This document shows, piece by piece, positions 45,047 through 57,840 of a stretch of 64,000 bases of DNA. Source of the DNA: Macrocystis pyrifera (Eukaryota > Sar > Phaeophyceae > Laminariales > Laminariaceae); assembly GCA_031763025.1 (NCBI GenBank), contig JASSKH010000006.1, forward strand, positions 5,391,691 through 5,455,690, written 5' to 3'. Within the stretch, counting starts at the first letter, position 1. Each line of letters opens with the position of its first letter. Below the pieces are notes generated by a model. It was given only the letters and a program-made list of their open reading frames with translations, was not told the origin of the DNA and made no database searches. A program made the position numbers and the translations under genes.

Positions 45047-48000
45047 GCTATTGATACTGCTGTACAGATGTGTACTAATACCAAACATGTTTACTGTCCA
45101 TTCACAACCGTTTTCCGAATAGCCGTCCCGACACTTTCGGAGGTGCATAGTTGCCCAAACAAGTTTACTCTCAAACTACTGCTATAATAATGTCTTCCAC
45201 AAACGTTTTGTACCGTACCATATATCTTCACCGAGTCTGGCCCTGGTTTTATGTAAGGTTGAAGCGATATAGGTTCTGTAAACCAGTCCGATCGTAAACG
45301 GAAGGGACTGAGATCTTTGGCGGCAAAACAATCAGACCTAAAGTCTGCGGAGTCCGATTTCTTTCGTGCACAGGAAGAAAGGGCCTTACGGTAGCCCTTT
45401 CACCAACAATGCCGCAAAAGCGTTTCCACACCAATCCAAATAGTCCCCCCCCCAGAAGCCTGCGTGAACTTCTGCAAGCTCACTCAGATCCCTCTGTGTG
45501 TACATATGACACGAAACTCTGTGTGATCTAGGCTACAGGCTGCTTCGAGTTCATCAACCGAAATATTTCAAGCATCGGACGTGCAAGCCGTTTGTTGGCG
45601 ATAGGTCCTGCGTGTTGGCGTACGTGTGCTACATGAGCCCCTGCCAACCCGTTCACGAGTGTGTTTTTTTCGCCAGATGTTTGGGCTTTTGTTTTCCTGG
45701 GTGTATCAAGTTTCCAGCGGAAACAGAAAAAGCACATTCGTCGACGGTATGGCAGGGGTTAGTAGAACACGTGTGCAAAAGGTCTATCTCTTAACAAGCG
45801 TGGACACTTGAATCTTTGTGCGGGAAACTTGTAGATTTTGTGTGCTTGCCTTGTATGTGCTTAGATTCAGGGTAGGAATGATTCTGGAGTTATATTCTAC
45901 TTGATGTTGTCCTTACGCAGCCATTTCTTCAAACACGTTCGCGAAACATTTGATAGTACTGCGGCTGGAATCATTTCGTCAGGAAAGTGGAAACCACTGG
46001 TTTCTTACTACGGAAACGCCTCATTATTAATGACCTTTGTTGAACGTCTGTGGTTGGTCGGGACAGATGTTTACCGCCAGCGTCGGCCCTAGGCCCTCAC
46101 CAGACAAATCTGGCTCTGCAACGCTCTCCCACTCTTCCTGGGGATCAGTATGATATCAAGCATGCATATAGGTGACATTCCAGTAGCTATTGCATGCCGC
46201 ATTTGTAGCAGACACAATTGGGGGCGTTGGGGATAGCTCATCAATGCTCCCAAAAAGAACAAAAAATAGAACGAATGGAAGTACCGAAAACAAAAAAGGA
46301 ACTTACACAACTACTTTTGGTAATACGAAGTATAAATATTATAATATCAGTATACTATCACAACAGTATGATTCTACTGGCCATCAGACAAGGTGTAGCC
46401 CATGTTCCCAAAATCACATCCACATACATACGTGTCCCTGGTATATTTTACCTGGTATATATATAAATGAGAATTCAGAATCGAACGAACTCAGATACAT
46501 GATATTATATACTGCTTACCTGGTAGGTAGAAATAAATAGGAAAACAATATCATAAATCACGCGTGATACACAAAATATACAGATATGTTGGGGTCGGTC
46601 GTGTGTAAGCAATCGAAGCGTCCTTTTAACATATATTATTATTTGAGTCGTATTTGCTCTACTGTAGCTAGCAATGAGGTCCACCAATCGGTGCGTTTTT
46701 TTTTTTTCGTTCATGCCTCACATCGTCTCCCGGGGGGGGGCGGCGGAATTTCGATTGTTTTCAACAGTAGTTGTCCCGATGTCAAGCGTCTACTCGTATA
46801 TATAAGAACGCATTTACTGAAGGACTCACTCCGACTTATGAAAGGTGGTTCAACGCGCAGCATGGATACCTTCGTTCTGCTGGACAAGGCCCAGGTTCAA
46901 AATCCAGGAGAACTCGTATTTTGTTTCTTGGGTGCTACGTATTTGTTTTGCCTTTGTTGCTTGGCACCTCGTATCACACAGCAGACATGCTGTCGGTATG
47001 TATACGAACTATGAGTTCTCCTATTAATGGTATGGAATGTTGTTGATTCTGTTGTACGAAAAAGTGCCAGACGGTAACAGCGGCGCCTTGAAGTAGGCCC
47101 ACGAGGGGAGGCAGCAAGCCACCCAGATGAGAGCGATACTCAGTGGTCATATTCGAAACGTTTAATTCGGCTTCTGACGTAGTTCGTAGCCAACTCGATG
47201 TACTACATTTTCTTCGATTAGTTTATGTATTGTGCTGGATGGAACGTTTTGTTGTTGCTGGTTCACTCAAACACGAATTGTTATTAATGTGCTCACAGTG
47301 CTATCGCTTTGACGGCCTCGATTAGCCTACATCCTCGATCGTAACGAGCATGTAAGCGGGGGCCCGCCCGCCGCGGCAAAGCCGCCCTTGTACGTTGTGT
47401 GATGATCCCATTTCGTGTGCCCGACGACGGAAAATATATAAGTTAACTCGATTTTCAGTACGAATTAATTAAGTTGAAATTCAGGTCCATTTATTATACG
47501 GTTTGGTCAGATTGCATATCCGAATCGAAAAATAAAAAATTGAAACAAGTTTCCTCGAAGATTTCGTTTTTTAGGCGAGGGTCTCACGCGGGTCAATCTG
47601 TGAAAAGCACGAACAGCATGCGAAAACCGGCTCGAAAACAAAGAAATGAGTCGACCTTGTTAGGGTCAAACCACTATACTGTTCGCGGGCGAATACAACA
47701 ATCAATAACTGCTGAAAAGGGCTTTCAAACTTTGCAAACGTGCCGGCTTTATGGTTGGTTTTGCCTGTTGAGCGTGCCCAAACCAGGGACCGAGAACCCA
47801 ACTCACCAGAGAAGTACAAGTATATGGTACGAGTATCGTTCTGTGGTTTGTTGTGAAAGCGTGCAAGTCCGTACCGGTGTCTAAATAGACCGTCGGTCCC
47901 GTGCCAGGCACGAAGAGGCTATCCGACCGAGACCACCAACACCCCCCCCCCCCACACGCTTCACAGCCGTTTTCTCATCGTCTACAGCAGTTCTCTTGTC

Positions 48001-48424
48001 ACAATCTTCCCGCACCCAACGCCAGTGTCAACAAAAACAGCAGCTGCTGTAGCTGCATGATTTTATTGCATCCCCGAGTGGAAAAATGAAGAAGCACCAG
48101 GTACGACAGGGTGTTTTTTAGACGTCCCTAAATGAAGACATCTTGTAGGATAGTTTACACAAATGTAACATTTTATCGCTGGGTTGTACAAAGAAACGTA
48201 CGATGAGTATATGCAATCTATATCGACCGGGGATACAGCTTGCGAACTCGTCCAACCTGCCGGCTTCTCCGTTTGTCTTAACAAATGTGCGAGCGTGCTC
48301 AAATCACGGAGCTAGAACCCAGAAGAGAAATCCGACGCTTTTCTGGCGCGCTACCGGGACAAACCAGAGAGGGTTGTGCCAGATATGAAGAGGAGAAGCG
48401 ACTATCACCGACCCCCCTCCGTCT
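45047..48424. other. No gene recognised (copy B of 384-3751)
   Basis: Counterpart of the gene-poor stretch in copy A. The same small frames are open (for example 45904-46092), without recognised domains. The G-run at 46733-46740 is much shorter than in A (2057-2074). Confidence 0.5.
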
Positions 48425-48505
48425 CGAAAGGGATGCGTGGTCAATGGTTAAAGACTAAGCCTTGACTAAGGCAAGCAACAAATGAGTACGCCCCCCCCCC
48501 CCCCC
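48425..48505 (+). mobile_element. 5'-truncated LINE 3' end with poly(C) tail, copy B
   Basis: Same insertion as at 3752-3837 in copy A, with the ...AAATGAGTACG junction and 15 C residues at 48491-48505. It is shared by descent through the duplication. Confidence 0.7.
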
Positions 48506-50055
48506 GCCCGCGCCCACTCCATCACTACTCTATTATTCACTTCTTGGCTCTCTCCACACCAGTAGCATAATCATATACAGGCAAGATCTTCCCGCACACC
48601 CAACGCAGCAGCAGCAGCAGCAGCAGGCGCATAAGCAGTAGCACAGCAGCAGCGTAGCAGCACGGCGGTACGAGCAAGATCTCCGCGGCCTGTTCGCCAA
48701 GCGTCCAAGTTGGGCTCCGGGCGTGCATAGAGCGTAATGCTCGGGCGCGGTTACGCCAGCAGGCTGGTATTGAGCGCACCATTGTTTTTATCAGCAGCAA
48801 CTCATACTCGAAGCAGGCCCTCGCCTTTTCTGCCGTGATGCTACTGCTGCACGTTATTGCAGCAGTCTGCTGCTTATCCTGCTACCGCTGCTGCAGCTAG
48901 CTGTTGTGTTACTAGCTTGTCCGCATGATCCTCCTGCTTGCCAATATCAGGCGATAGCGGCTGGCAGCGGCACTACTGTTGTTGCCGTTCTACTGGCACT
49001 TTTGTATCTTTGGTCGCTGCATATATTCGATTCTTTGTTTCGCGCCCACTTCCTTTCCCCGCTTTAGGGATCGTTACAAAAATCAGGATCTTTCTTTTCT
49101 ACGCAAGTGCCGTATCGGCCCCTTTGGATAAAAAGTGTATCCATTTGGTCTTGCCTATAAATAATTACCTCTATTTCCAGTACGATTGTATTTAATCACA
49201 TTTACCACCAAAGGTCACAATCGACCGTCGGTTTCTGTATTGCAGTTCGTGGTTCGGGACATAATACACGATATTATTAACGTACCCTCTACGAGCACTC
49301 GTACGACGTACTGCTCGAGCTCTCATCATGTCAAATTGCCAAACGCCATACTTTGACACATTATACAGTCGTACCTGTACCAGCTACTCTACTGCTGTAG
49401 GAGATCGTGCAATGTGTTTTAAATTGCGTAAAAAACACGACGTGCCAGTTGTATCGTATAATTCGTACAGGAATGCAGCTTACCCCGGATTTGATTAACA
49501 CGTCAACATTCGAAGCAAGCATTGGTTAGCCTTAGTCCCTTCGTCTCGTACACAGTGTGTGTCAATCATTTTTTTATGGAACACGTAGTGAGCTCTACTG
49601 CCTTGTAGATCTACAAAGCTAATCCAACTGTAGCACTTTGCAATGTGGTTTGCATGCCATTTTTCTGGTGGACACGTTTCACTCACATTTTGCAGTTCGT
49701 AATGGGTCAATCAATTACGTAAAACGGATTGGCGTATGCCCAACCTCCGCTCACAACGAGTACCACCTTCCGTGGTACTCTACTACCTTGTTGCGCGGAA
49801 CCCATTTCGGCACGACGTGGATACGGCAGCATCCATACCGTTGGGTGTAGGCATGTCAAATGTTTGATCGTGTTCTCTTTTGTTTCTCTGATGGCTGGAT
49901 CAAGCAGGCCGACCATCTCCCTCGCTCTCCTTTACTTTCATACTGTATGTATACATATATCGTTCGTTCGCTCTCGCCATCCCTACCCCTCTGTTTCACT
50001 CGCCCTCTCACCCTCTGTCTCAACCACTCCCTCACTCTCTATTTGTGTCTTAAAT
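48506..50055. other. No gene recognised (copy B of 3838-5375)
   Basis: CAG/CTG-rich interrupted triplets at about 48605-48975, then unique sequence. No domain or RNA gene was seen. Confidence 0.5.
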
Positions 50056-50170
50056 TTACGTCTTCCTTTCTCTACCCGTGTCTTTCTCTCTCTCTCTCCT
50101 TCCCCCCCCTCTCTCTCTCCCTCTCTCCCCCTCGTCCCTGCTCTCGCGCCCTCTGCTCTCTGTGTCTTTC

Positions 50171-53100
50171 ATGAAGAAATACGAGGAGAGCGAGGTCAGG
50201 CCAGCGACATGCAACCTGCACAAGGACGTTATGCCTCACGTCTTGGGCGTCAACGACGAGAGCGACAAGCACCACCACGACAGCGACCTCCACCCCCACG
50301 AAAACGGCCTCAACCGACACAACGACCGCAACCACCGTCACAGTAAGGACAGCGATGGTGACGAGAAGAAAGGCCCACTCTCACACCTTCCGTCAGAGAA
50401 CGAGGACGTCGACCCCATTCGTAGCCTACGGGATACTATCCTCGAGAGCGAAAGCCTCATGGAGTACGTTCAGATCGGAATCCAAAAGCTCGCGGATGGG
50501 TACAACGACGACGGCGACCGTCACCTAAAGCATGCCAACAAGGACACCCACGAGACGGGAGACGACCTCAGCCTGCAGCACTCAGCGAAGGTGCAACGCG
50601 TCGACACTGCGCGGAGCCCGCGCAAGCCCACAAAGGTCACCTTTGTCTCGGCATACGGGGGAATTGGGCTACGAACGGTTCCGGTACAGCACAGCAGCAG
50701 CGTGGCCAGCGCCTCGGCAGGCGATGCATGCCGCGCCCTGTGCGTGTATCGCCCCCATGACCACCACGGCGACGGCCACGACGAGCTGGACGGCGATCGT
50801 TACTCCGAGATTGACAACAAGGCTGCCCACGACACGAAGGACAACCCCATCTCGCAGCACTCCGCGGAGCTCCGAGACGTCCACGCTGCACGGAGCCCGC
50901 GCAAGCCCACATGGGCCTCCTTTGTCTCGGCGTCCGTGGGCATTGAGTTACGCACGGTTCGATTACAGCACAACCGCAGCGTAATCAGAGCCTCGGCAGG
51001 CGATGCATGCCGGGTCCTGTGCGTGTATCGCCCCCACGACCACCACGGCGACGGCCACGACGAGCTGGACGGCGATCGTTACTCCGAGATTGACAACAAG
51101 GCTGCCCACGACACGAAGGACAACCCCATCTCGCCGCACTGCGCGGAGCTCCGAGACGTCCACGCTGCGCGGAGCCCGCGCAAGCCCACATGGGCCACCT
51201 TTGTCTTGGCGTCCGGGGGCATTAGGCTGCGCACGGTTCCGGTACAGCAAAACTGCAGCGTGACCAGCCCCTCAGCAGGCAATGCATGCCTCGTCCTGTG
51301 CGTGTATCGTCCCCACGACCACCACGGCTACGGCCACGACGAGACGGACGACCGTCATCCCGGGCATGCCAACAAGGACACCCACGACACGGGCGACAAC
51401 AGCAGTCTGCAGCACTCAGCGGGAGTCCTAGGCGTCGACGCTGCGCGGAGTCCGCGCATAACCACATGTGCCACGTTTTTCCCGGCATACGGGGGAATTG
51501 GGCTACGAACGGTTCCGGTACAGCACAGCAGCAGCGTGGCCAGCGCCTCGGCAGGCGATGCATGCCGCGTCCTGTGCGTGTATCGCCCCCACGACCACCA
51601 CGGCGACGGCCACGACAAGCTGGACGGTGATCGTTACTCCGAGATTGACAACAAGGCTGCCCACGACACGGGGGACAACTGCGGCCTGCAGCACCCGGCG
51701 AAGATGCAACGCGTCGACTCTGCGCAGAGCCCGCGCATACCCACATGTTCCACGTTTGCCTCGGCGTACGGGGCTATTAAGCTACGTACGGTTCTTGTAC
51801 AGCACAACAGCAGCGTGGCCAGCACCTCGACAGGCGATACATGCCGCATCCTGTGCGTGTATCGCCACCACGACCACCACGGCGATCGTCAAGACGGCCA
51901 CAACGGCGTCCTTCACCACGAGATTGCCAACCAAGACACCGTTGACACAGGGGACAGCTGCAGCCTGCAGCACTTAACGGAGGTCCTAGGCGTCGATGCT
52001 GCGCGGAGCCAGCGCATACTCACGTGGGTCACCTTTGTCTCGTCGTCCTCGGGCATTGAGCTACGCACCGCTCCGGTACAGCACAACTGCGGCGTGGCCA
52101 GCACCTCGGCAGGCGATGCATGCCGCGCCCTGTGCGTATATCGCCACCACAACCACCACCACGACGGCCACGACGAGCAGGACGGCGATCGTCACCTCAA
52201 GCATTCCAGCAAGGACACCCACGACACGGGGGACAACCGCAGTCTGCAGCACGCAGCGGAGGTGCAACGCATCAACGCTGCGCGGAGCCCGCGCATACCT
52301 ACATGGGCCACTTTTGTCTTGACGAATGAGGACATAGGGCTACGCACGGCTCCAGTACAGCACAACAGCAGCGTGGCCAGCGCCTCGGCAGGCGATGCAT
52401 GCCGCGTCCTGTTCGTGTATCGCCCCCGCGATGACCACGACGACGGCCACGACGAGCATGACGGCGACCGTCACCCGGAGCATGCCAACCAGGACACCCA
52501 CGACACGGGCGACAACCCCAACCCGCAGCACTCGGCGGATGTCCTAGGCGTCGACGCTGCGCGGAGCCCGCGCATACCCTCATGTGCTACCTATGCCTCG
52601 GCGTATGGGGCTATTGGGCTACGTACGGTTCTGGTACGGCACAACAGCAGCGTGGCCACTGCCTCGGCATGCGTTGCATGCCGCGTCCTGTGCGTGTATC
52701 GCCACAACAACCACTACGACGATCGTCAAGACGACCACGACGGCGTCCTTCACCACACGATTGCCAACCTGGACACCCACGACACGGGGGACAACTGCAG
52801 GCTGCAGCGCTCGGCGGAGGTCGTAGGCACCGACTCTCGGCGTAGCCCACGTATGCTCGCAGTGCCCACCTTTATCTCGACCTACGGGGGCATTGGGTTG
52901 AGCACCGGTCTGGTACGGCACAACCCCAGCGTGACGACCATCTCGTCAGGCGATGCATGCCGCGTCCTGTGCGTGTATCGCCACCACAACCACCACGGCG
53001 ACCGCCACGACAACCAGGACGTCGACTGTCACCATCAGATTGCCAACCAGGTCGCCCGGGACACGGGGGACAACCGCAGCCTGCAGCACTCGGCGGAGGT

Positions 53101-53215
53101 CGAAGGCGTCGACTCTCCGCGGAGCCCACGTATGCCCACAGTGCCCACCTTTGTCTCGGGCGTACGGGGATGCCGGGTGGGCTATGCTCTCGCAGTGGAA
53201 CAACGACCTCGGTAA
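50171..53215 (+). CDS. Giant tandem-repeat His/Asp-rich protein, copy B (1014 aa)
   Basis: The first ATG after an in-frame stop is at 50171, preceded by a long C/T tract. Residues 1-98 are acidic and His-rich (DESDKHHHDSD, NDRNHRHSKDSDGDEKKG) and lead into LRDTILESESLMEYVQIGIQ. Repeat units begin at residue 184 with GDACRALCVYR. There are ten units, the first lacking that start, against 14 in copy A; the missing four are two 558 bp dimers. Function is unknown. The Cys pair and His/Asp clusters suggest metal binding (inference). Near 53158 B has one extra G relative to A, so the frame ends early with GYALAVEQRPR instead of the hydrophobic tail. The N terminus is intact here but broken in A. 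Confidence 0.65.
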   Translation: MKKYEESEVRPATCNLHKDVMPHVLGVNDESDKHHHDSDLHPHENGLNRHNDRNHRHSKDSDGDEKKGPLSHLPSENEDVDPIRSLRDTILESESLMEYVQIGIQKLADGYNDDGDRHLKHANKDTHETGDDLSLQHSAKVQRVDTARSPRKPTKVTFVSAYGGIGLRTVPVQHSSSVASASAGDACRALCVYRPHDHHGDGHDELDGDRYSEIDNKAAHDTKDNPISQHSAELRDVHAARSPRKPTWASFVSASVGIELRTVRLQHNRSVIRASAGDACRVLCVYRPHDHHGDGHDELDGDRYSEIDNKAAHDTKDNPISPHCAELRDVHAARSPRKPTWATFVLASGGIRLRTVPVQQNCSVTSPSAGNACLVLCVYRPHDHHGYGHDETDDRHPGHANKDTHDTGDNSSLQHSAGVLGVDAARSPRITTCATFFPAYGGIGLRTVPVQHSSSVASASAGDACRVLCVYRPHDHHGDGHDKLDGDRYSEIDNKAAHDTGDNCGLQHPAKMQRVDSAQSPRIPTCSTFASAYGAIKLRTVLVQHNSSVASTSTGDTCRILCVYRHHDHHGDRQDGHNGVLHHEIANQDTVDTGDSCSLQHLTEVLGVDAARSQRILTWVTFVSSSSGIELRTAPVQHNCGVASTSAGDACRALCVYRHHNHHHDGHDEQDGDRHLKHSSKDTHDTGDNRSLQHAAEVQRINAARSPRIPTWATFVLTNEDIGLRTAPVQHNSSVASASAGDACRVLFVYRPRDDHDDGHDEHDGDRHPEHANQDTHDTGDNPNPQHSADVLGVDAARSPRIPSCATYASAYGAIGLRTVLVRHNSSVATASACVACRVLCVYRHNNHYDDRQDDHDGVLHHTIANLDTHDTGDNCRLQRSAEVVGTDSRRSPRMLAVPTFISTYGGIGLSTGLVRHNPSVTTISSGDACRVLCVYRHHNHHGDRHDNQDVDCHHQIANQVARDTGDNRSLQHSAEVEGVDSPRSPRMPTVPTFVSGVRGCRVGYALAVEQRPR
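50720..53150 (+). repeat. 279 bp tandem repeat array, copy B
   Basis: Nine full-length or near-full-length units of about 279 bp, corresponding to A units 2, 3 and 8-14. Only one 558 bp dimer is present. B unit 3 ends with a variant (VQQNCSVTSPSA) not seen in A, so the dimer boundary differs between the copies. Confidence 0.85.
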
Positions 53216-53366
53216 TGACACAGTCTGCTCCAAGAGCAAGGACCTAGACAGTGAAGGCTACTCGACGCACGACAGTACTTGGTGCTCCGTGTACGCAACG
53301 GAATTGTTTTTGTGGAGAGTAGTACACGTGGTGAGCGTCGTTCTGTACTGGATGTTTTTCCTTTAG
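53160..53366 (+). pseudogene. C-terminal tail of repeat gene, copy B, out of frame with its body
   Basis: In the neighbouring frame B still encodes AYGDAGWAMLSQWNNDLGND, STWCSVYAT and the hydrophobic ending FLWRVVHVVSVVLYWMFFL, closely matching copy A. A single-base length difference in a G-run near 53158 separates it from the repeat body. It may be a true frameshift or an assembly error in a homopolymer. Confidence 0.6.
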
Positions 53367-54161
53367 GGTTCTCCCTCCTGCTACGCGAATGGGCTACCTG
53401 GCACATTATATGTGTGCGTTTCGAGCAAAATGTGTATGGCCAGCGTCGGTTAAGTACACTGCTATTAGTAGATAAATATGGGGTGTACCCTTCTGATAAG
53501 TCCTTATCACGCTATGCTGTTTTATTGAGGATATGGCAGTTGGCGTCCGCTTATGACACTCTGGAATATTTTCAGCTTACTGGTAGGTCATATCAGGTCT
53601 CGTTGTGCATTCCTTTTGTTGAATAGTACAATAACGTGCACTCGTTTTATTGTCAATACCTCTGTGGGAGGTACCCTCCTCCTAGGCCACTATCACGTTG
53701 GGGCTTTGCTGTGTATTGGGGAATAGCTTGAAAACGATCTGTTCATTCTGCTGATCTTTCGTGTCGTACTGTCTGGTACACACTGTGGTACGCAGTTAGC
53801 GCATCGTGCGTGATTTCTGTAGCTTGGATACACGTAACTCGACACGAATACAGTCGATGCCTGTCGAGCTCATCAATGTCCGGCTCATAAACATAGGTCA
53901 GACCGAAACCAGGGGAGGAGAGAGGGGTCACGGGAACAAGGAGATCTGCCCTATGACCTTGTGTCAACCGGAGTAAACCCAAATGCCGGCACCTACCTAT
54001 CCGATATGGAATAAAGCACAGATATATACGAACGGCGTATAGTTGTGAGTCAAGTAGGTCCTAAGCGTGTTAAACAGGAAAACGGGTCGGATGTTTTGCG
54101 AGGGTTGCTTGGAACACGGTTTTTTTAGTTAGAGTCATGTCCCGTGATTGCTTGCTGTGCG
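53367..54161. other. 3' flank of the repeat gene, copy B
   Basis: Counterpart of 9809-10604. The overlapping frame is shortened here by an early stop, so it is not a conserved gene. Confidence 0.5.
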
Positions 54162-54623
54162 TTACGCTGTGTTTTGTAGCATGCACGAGAAGGGTTCGGA
54201 GGGACGAGCACCGTGGGAATTGTTTTCTCCGTCAACGTTTTTGTTCTCGCTCGTTTGAGTTGCTGTCTGCGCTGTGCTTCTTAGTGTGCTATGGTGGGTG
54301 ATGTCTATTAGTGTTTCGTGGTCTTCGTTGCGCACGTTTGTGTAAAAACTGTTATGCTCAAGTCGCTGAGTATTTAGCACGTAAAACTCACTAAAGCAAA
54401 GATCGCCTGGAGATGGGTTCAAATTGCGTATGTCGGGGCTGAAACAGTGATGTTGTCGGGGTGTTAGGGAATTCGGGGTGAAGGGAGGGGTGTGGGTGTG
54501 GTGTGCACGTGTGTGGTCTGGGGGAGAATGGGGGTGGGAGTAGATCGATCGTCTCGTATCGTGCTGTTTGCTTCGTACGTATTTTGTCGGACGCGAAATG
54601 GGGACCATGAAGTTAGGGACCAT
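54162..54623 (-). CDS. Hypothetical open frame, copy B (153 aa)
   Basis: Same frame and length as 10605-11066 in copy A, starting MVPNFMVPISRPTKYVRSK. It is His/Thr/Pro-rich with no recognised domain. Its open state in both copies is weak support because the copies are young. Confidence 0.2.
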   Translation of the reverse strand: MVPNFMVPISRPTKYVRSKQHDTRRSIYSHPHSPPDHTRAHHTHTPPFTPNSLTPRQHHCFSPDIRNLNPSPGDLCFSEFYVLNTQRLEHNSFYTNVRNEDHETLIDITHHSTLRSTAQTATQTSENKNVDGENNSHGARPSEPFSCMLQNTA

Positions 54624-54829
54624 CAAGAGAAGTGTTTGTGCGTGAGAAGATTCGAATGATGCTATTGCCCATCGAAAAAACACCAGTGTAAAAAATGCTG
54701 CCGTTGATCAATGCGTGAATATGTGCTTGTGTCGAATGTCCCCGTTATCATGGCGGAGCCTTGAACGACGATGAGCAATGCCTGCTGAATGTACTGTGCT
54801 CTAAGTTTTTTTGTATTCCGTCTGCCTCA

Positions 54830-55565
54830 GCGAAACACCGACACACAAGCCGCGCAGGAGGTACAGTAGTTTCAAATTATATCTAGCTGTAAGCAGCTTG
54901 CCTGATCGTAAACGACAGTCACACGAGTCACGCAGGAGGCGGATATCAACTCATGTCTACCTTAGCCGTTAACCTCTTGCATGTCCGCGAAAAGCGGTAC
55001 ACGAGTCGCGCAGCAAACATTCTATTGATATCCACCCAATCTATACAGCCGCTAGCACCTGCTTGTATGCATGAGACCGTCTGACGAGTCGTGCGAAAAG
55101 CAGCTCTGGTACTCAATATCTGCGTAGTCACCAACGCCTTGCATGTTCTCGAAACAACGACACACGAATCGCCCAGCAAGAAGCTTAGGGACGCTATTAT
55201 CGACGAACGTTTTGTCCTCCTGTATTTTCCTGCTTCTTTTCTAAATAGAGAGGAATGGCTGGTAAGTATCCTGGATGCTTTGCCCTCTTTTCATTTTCTC
55301 GATTTAGGGAAAAACAATCCTATTTTTCCACTTGTTCGCCTGTGTTATTTTAAAATAGCGGGAACAATTTGGATTCATGTACTTCGATAATGACGGGTCT
55401 TAGTGGCCTCTTTATCAAACCACCAATACCCCTTCTTTTCCGCGAAATACCGACACACGAGCCGCGCGAAAAAATTCTTGCCCGTTCTTCGTAGCCGCCA
55501 TTACGTTGTATTGCCTGTTCACCTGAAAACCGATACACGAGTGGCGCAGAGAGCAGCGTATTTAC
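54830..55565 (+). repeat. Core/spacer repeat array, copy B
   Basis: Counterpart of 11260-12010 with the same seven cores resembling CGACACACGAGTCGCGCAG. The array is followed directly by the empty copia target, CCCCC at 55572-55576. Confidence 0.6.
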
Positions 55566-55571
55566 CTACCT

Positions 55572-55576
55572 CCCCC
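55572..55576 (+). other. Empty copia target site
   Basis: The five C residues here match the 5 bp duplication flanking the copia element in copy A. The flanking sequence on both sides is otherwise collinear with A. Confidence 0.9.
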
Positions 55577-57840
55577 TCTCTACTTATTTTATTGTTCGGC
55601 TGAACGCCGAGCCAAACGACGGCGGGTTTCGAAACCGCTGACGTCCACATACATACATATACACATACATAGCCACACTTTCATATACCCTCAGGGGTTG
55701 TTGTGCATTACCACGTACCCACATGTGTAAATATGCATCGTTCGTAACCTACTAACCAGCCCGAGTGGAGTTTTGAGATGGTTCTTAAGCTCGCTATTTT
55801 TCAAGTGCATAAAAACATGCAGCGGAAGACATCTACGCGTAAGAAGAAAGAGGAAAGTTTGTTTTCAGGCTTGGGCTCTTCCGTCCGAGGTCAAGCGTGT
55901 TTTATGCTCGTTATGTTCTGTGACTTCAGTGTGACGATGCCCCGAAATTCTTACGTTACGTAAATATCAGCCTGTCGTTCCCAGTGCTCCTTTTGCTATT
56001 AGTCACATACGGGTAGGTTATAGTACAGGGGTCCTCTATCGGCTGTAGTATGATGCAAATCGCGTGATATACAGTGACTTCCACTAAACGCATACCAGCA
56101 GCCGTCATTGCAAAGGAGCGTGATGGTGACTACAGCAAGCGCCTAGTGTACTATTGATAGCACAATAGTACGGGCCCGCCAACACGACATGCCTTCGTAA
56201 TCCGAGTGTAACCTGGGTAAGGCTCTAAACCTTCTTGTGACACCATGTACCCTTTTGAGCAACCTCGAGCGAAGTCTATTCGTTAAACCTTTAGTGTAGC
56301 ATATAACTCACTGTTGCACAATATCGGTATTTATCAAAAATAAATTGGCGTCCACCCAAACGGAAGAGTGGCGTTCTGACCAGGATGTGCAGGATGTGTC
56401 ATGTCTTCTTCGTGGGCCCATCCTACTTTACATACCCAGTACGTACACAATCATTACTTTTTTTCTTGATTCCCACGCCACATAATAATTTCTACCGTTC
56501 CGCCCTGGACAATATTGTAATCCACGTTCGGAGTGTGATGTCAACATCATATCGAACGGGTACTATATTATTGGCCAGAGAGTGGCCAAAAGCCACAATA
56601 ATGCTAGTAAAAGCCTTACGGATGCCGTTTTTAGCGAAAAGGAGCCTAATCCCGAGTAAAGCCCCCTCGTCAAACGCAAACTATAAAATGCCCCGGGCAT
56701 GGAGTGCTCGTTTCCTCGTTCACTGGTGTGGGGAGACGCCCCGGTCGGAGCTAGCAAGCCGTTTCGAGTGGGGGGAATGTAGCTGTTTCCGAAGTAGGCA
56801 AGGACGTGGTTGGCATAACAATTTTGGCATCTAGGTGGGTACATGTGCTGCGCAACAGCAACACAGACAGAAAATAGTCGAGGACAGATGACCAAACATG
56901 TTTATAACGTACAACATTTCACATTGATTTGCTGGTATGATCGAACGAGTTCGTTCTTTCATGTGTTGGGATTTCGTGCACATATATACATCAGCTCGTG
57001 TTGATGCTTACGCGATCAGAATGGGCTCGCTTACGGATGACCAGATAAGACACAGCACAGGTTACGTAGTATCGATGAGGCAAACGTTCAGTCATTACTC
57101 TTAAGTATCAGCTCCAATATCAGTCCCCCCCCCCGCCACTGCTCCTGAGTCAAACGCCCACATCGTAATTTGGGCGCGAATCACCTGCGACCGCAACGCC
57201 CGCCACTACGGTATTTCATGCACCAAATCTACACTTGCCCCCCCAATGTGGGAGAGGCGTGCGTGTTTTCGTTTGCTTCTGCTTGTATCGCTCTAGGCGA
57301 CCAAAATGCCCGAGATATATTTCCGGAAAACGACCCGGCCACGTAGTAAACGCCCCCGGGGTACTATTTTACGCGTGCACAGTCACAACGGCCCGGAGAT
57401 CATTTACCAACAATACTACGGCAAATATGCGCCACTAGTGTTTCTCCCTTCGGTAGAGTACTCGTACATATCTCAAACCAGCCGACGGTAGTGATGGCCA
57501 CTGACGCGAACCGATGGGATGCCTCTCTTGGCCACCCAATGTCTCCACCGTCCGGTCATCCTCTCGACCATCCGTCTGCTTCTTTTAACCGTCTCGTCTC
57601 TCATCAAATCCATCCCGCCGCTCATTTAGCGGTCTCGTGTCTTTTGACCCTCTCTTCTCCCACCCATCCCCCCAAACCATCCCATCTCTCACCCACCTCG
57701 TCTACGAGAGTATACCGTGAGAACACTTAGTCATACAGCAGTACTTGCAGAACGTTAACTGACTCTTCTAACGGATTTTAAAACCCATGCTTGGGTGAAG
57801 AATGCAATGCTTCGCGGGAGGGCTATCGCTAAGGCGCCGA
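55577..57840. other. No gene recognised (copy B of 18688-20949)
   Basis: Only short frames; nothing with a domain or terminal repeats. Confidence 0.5.
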
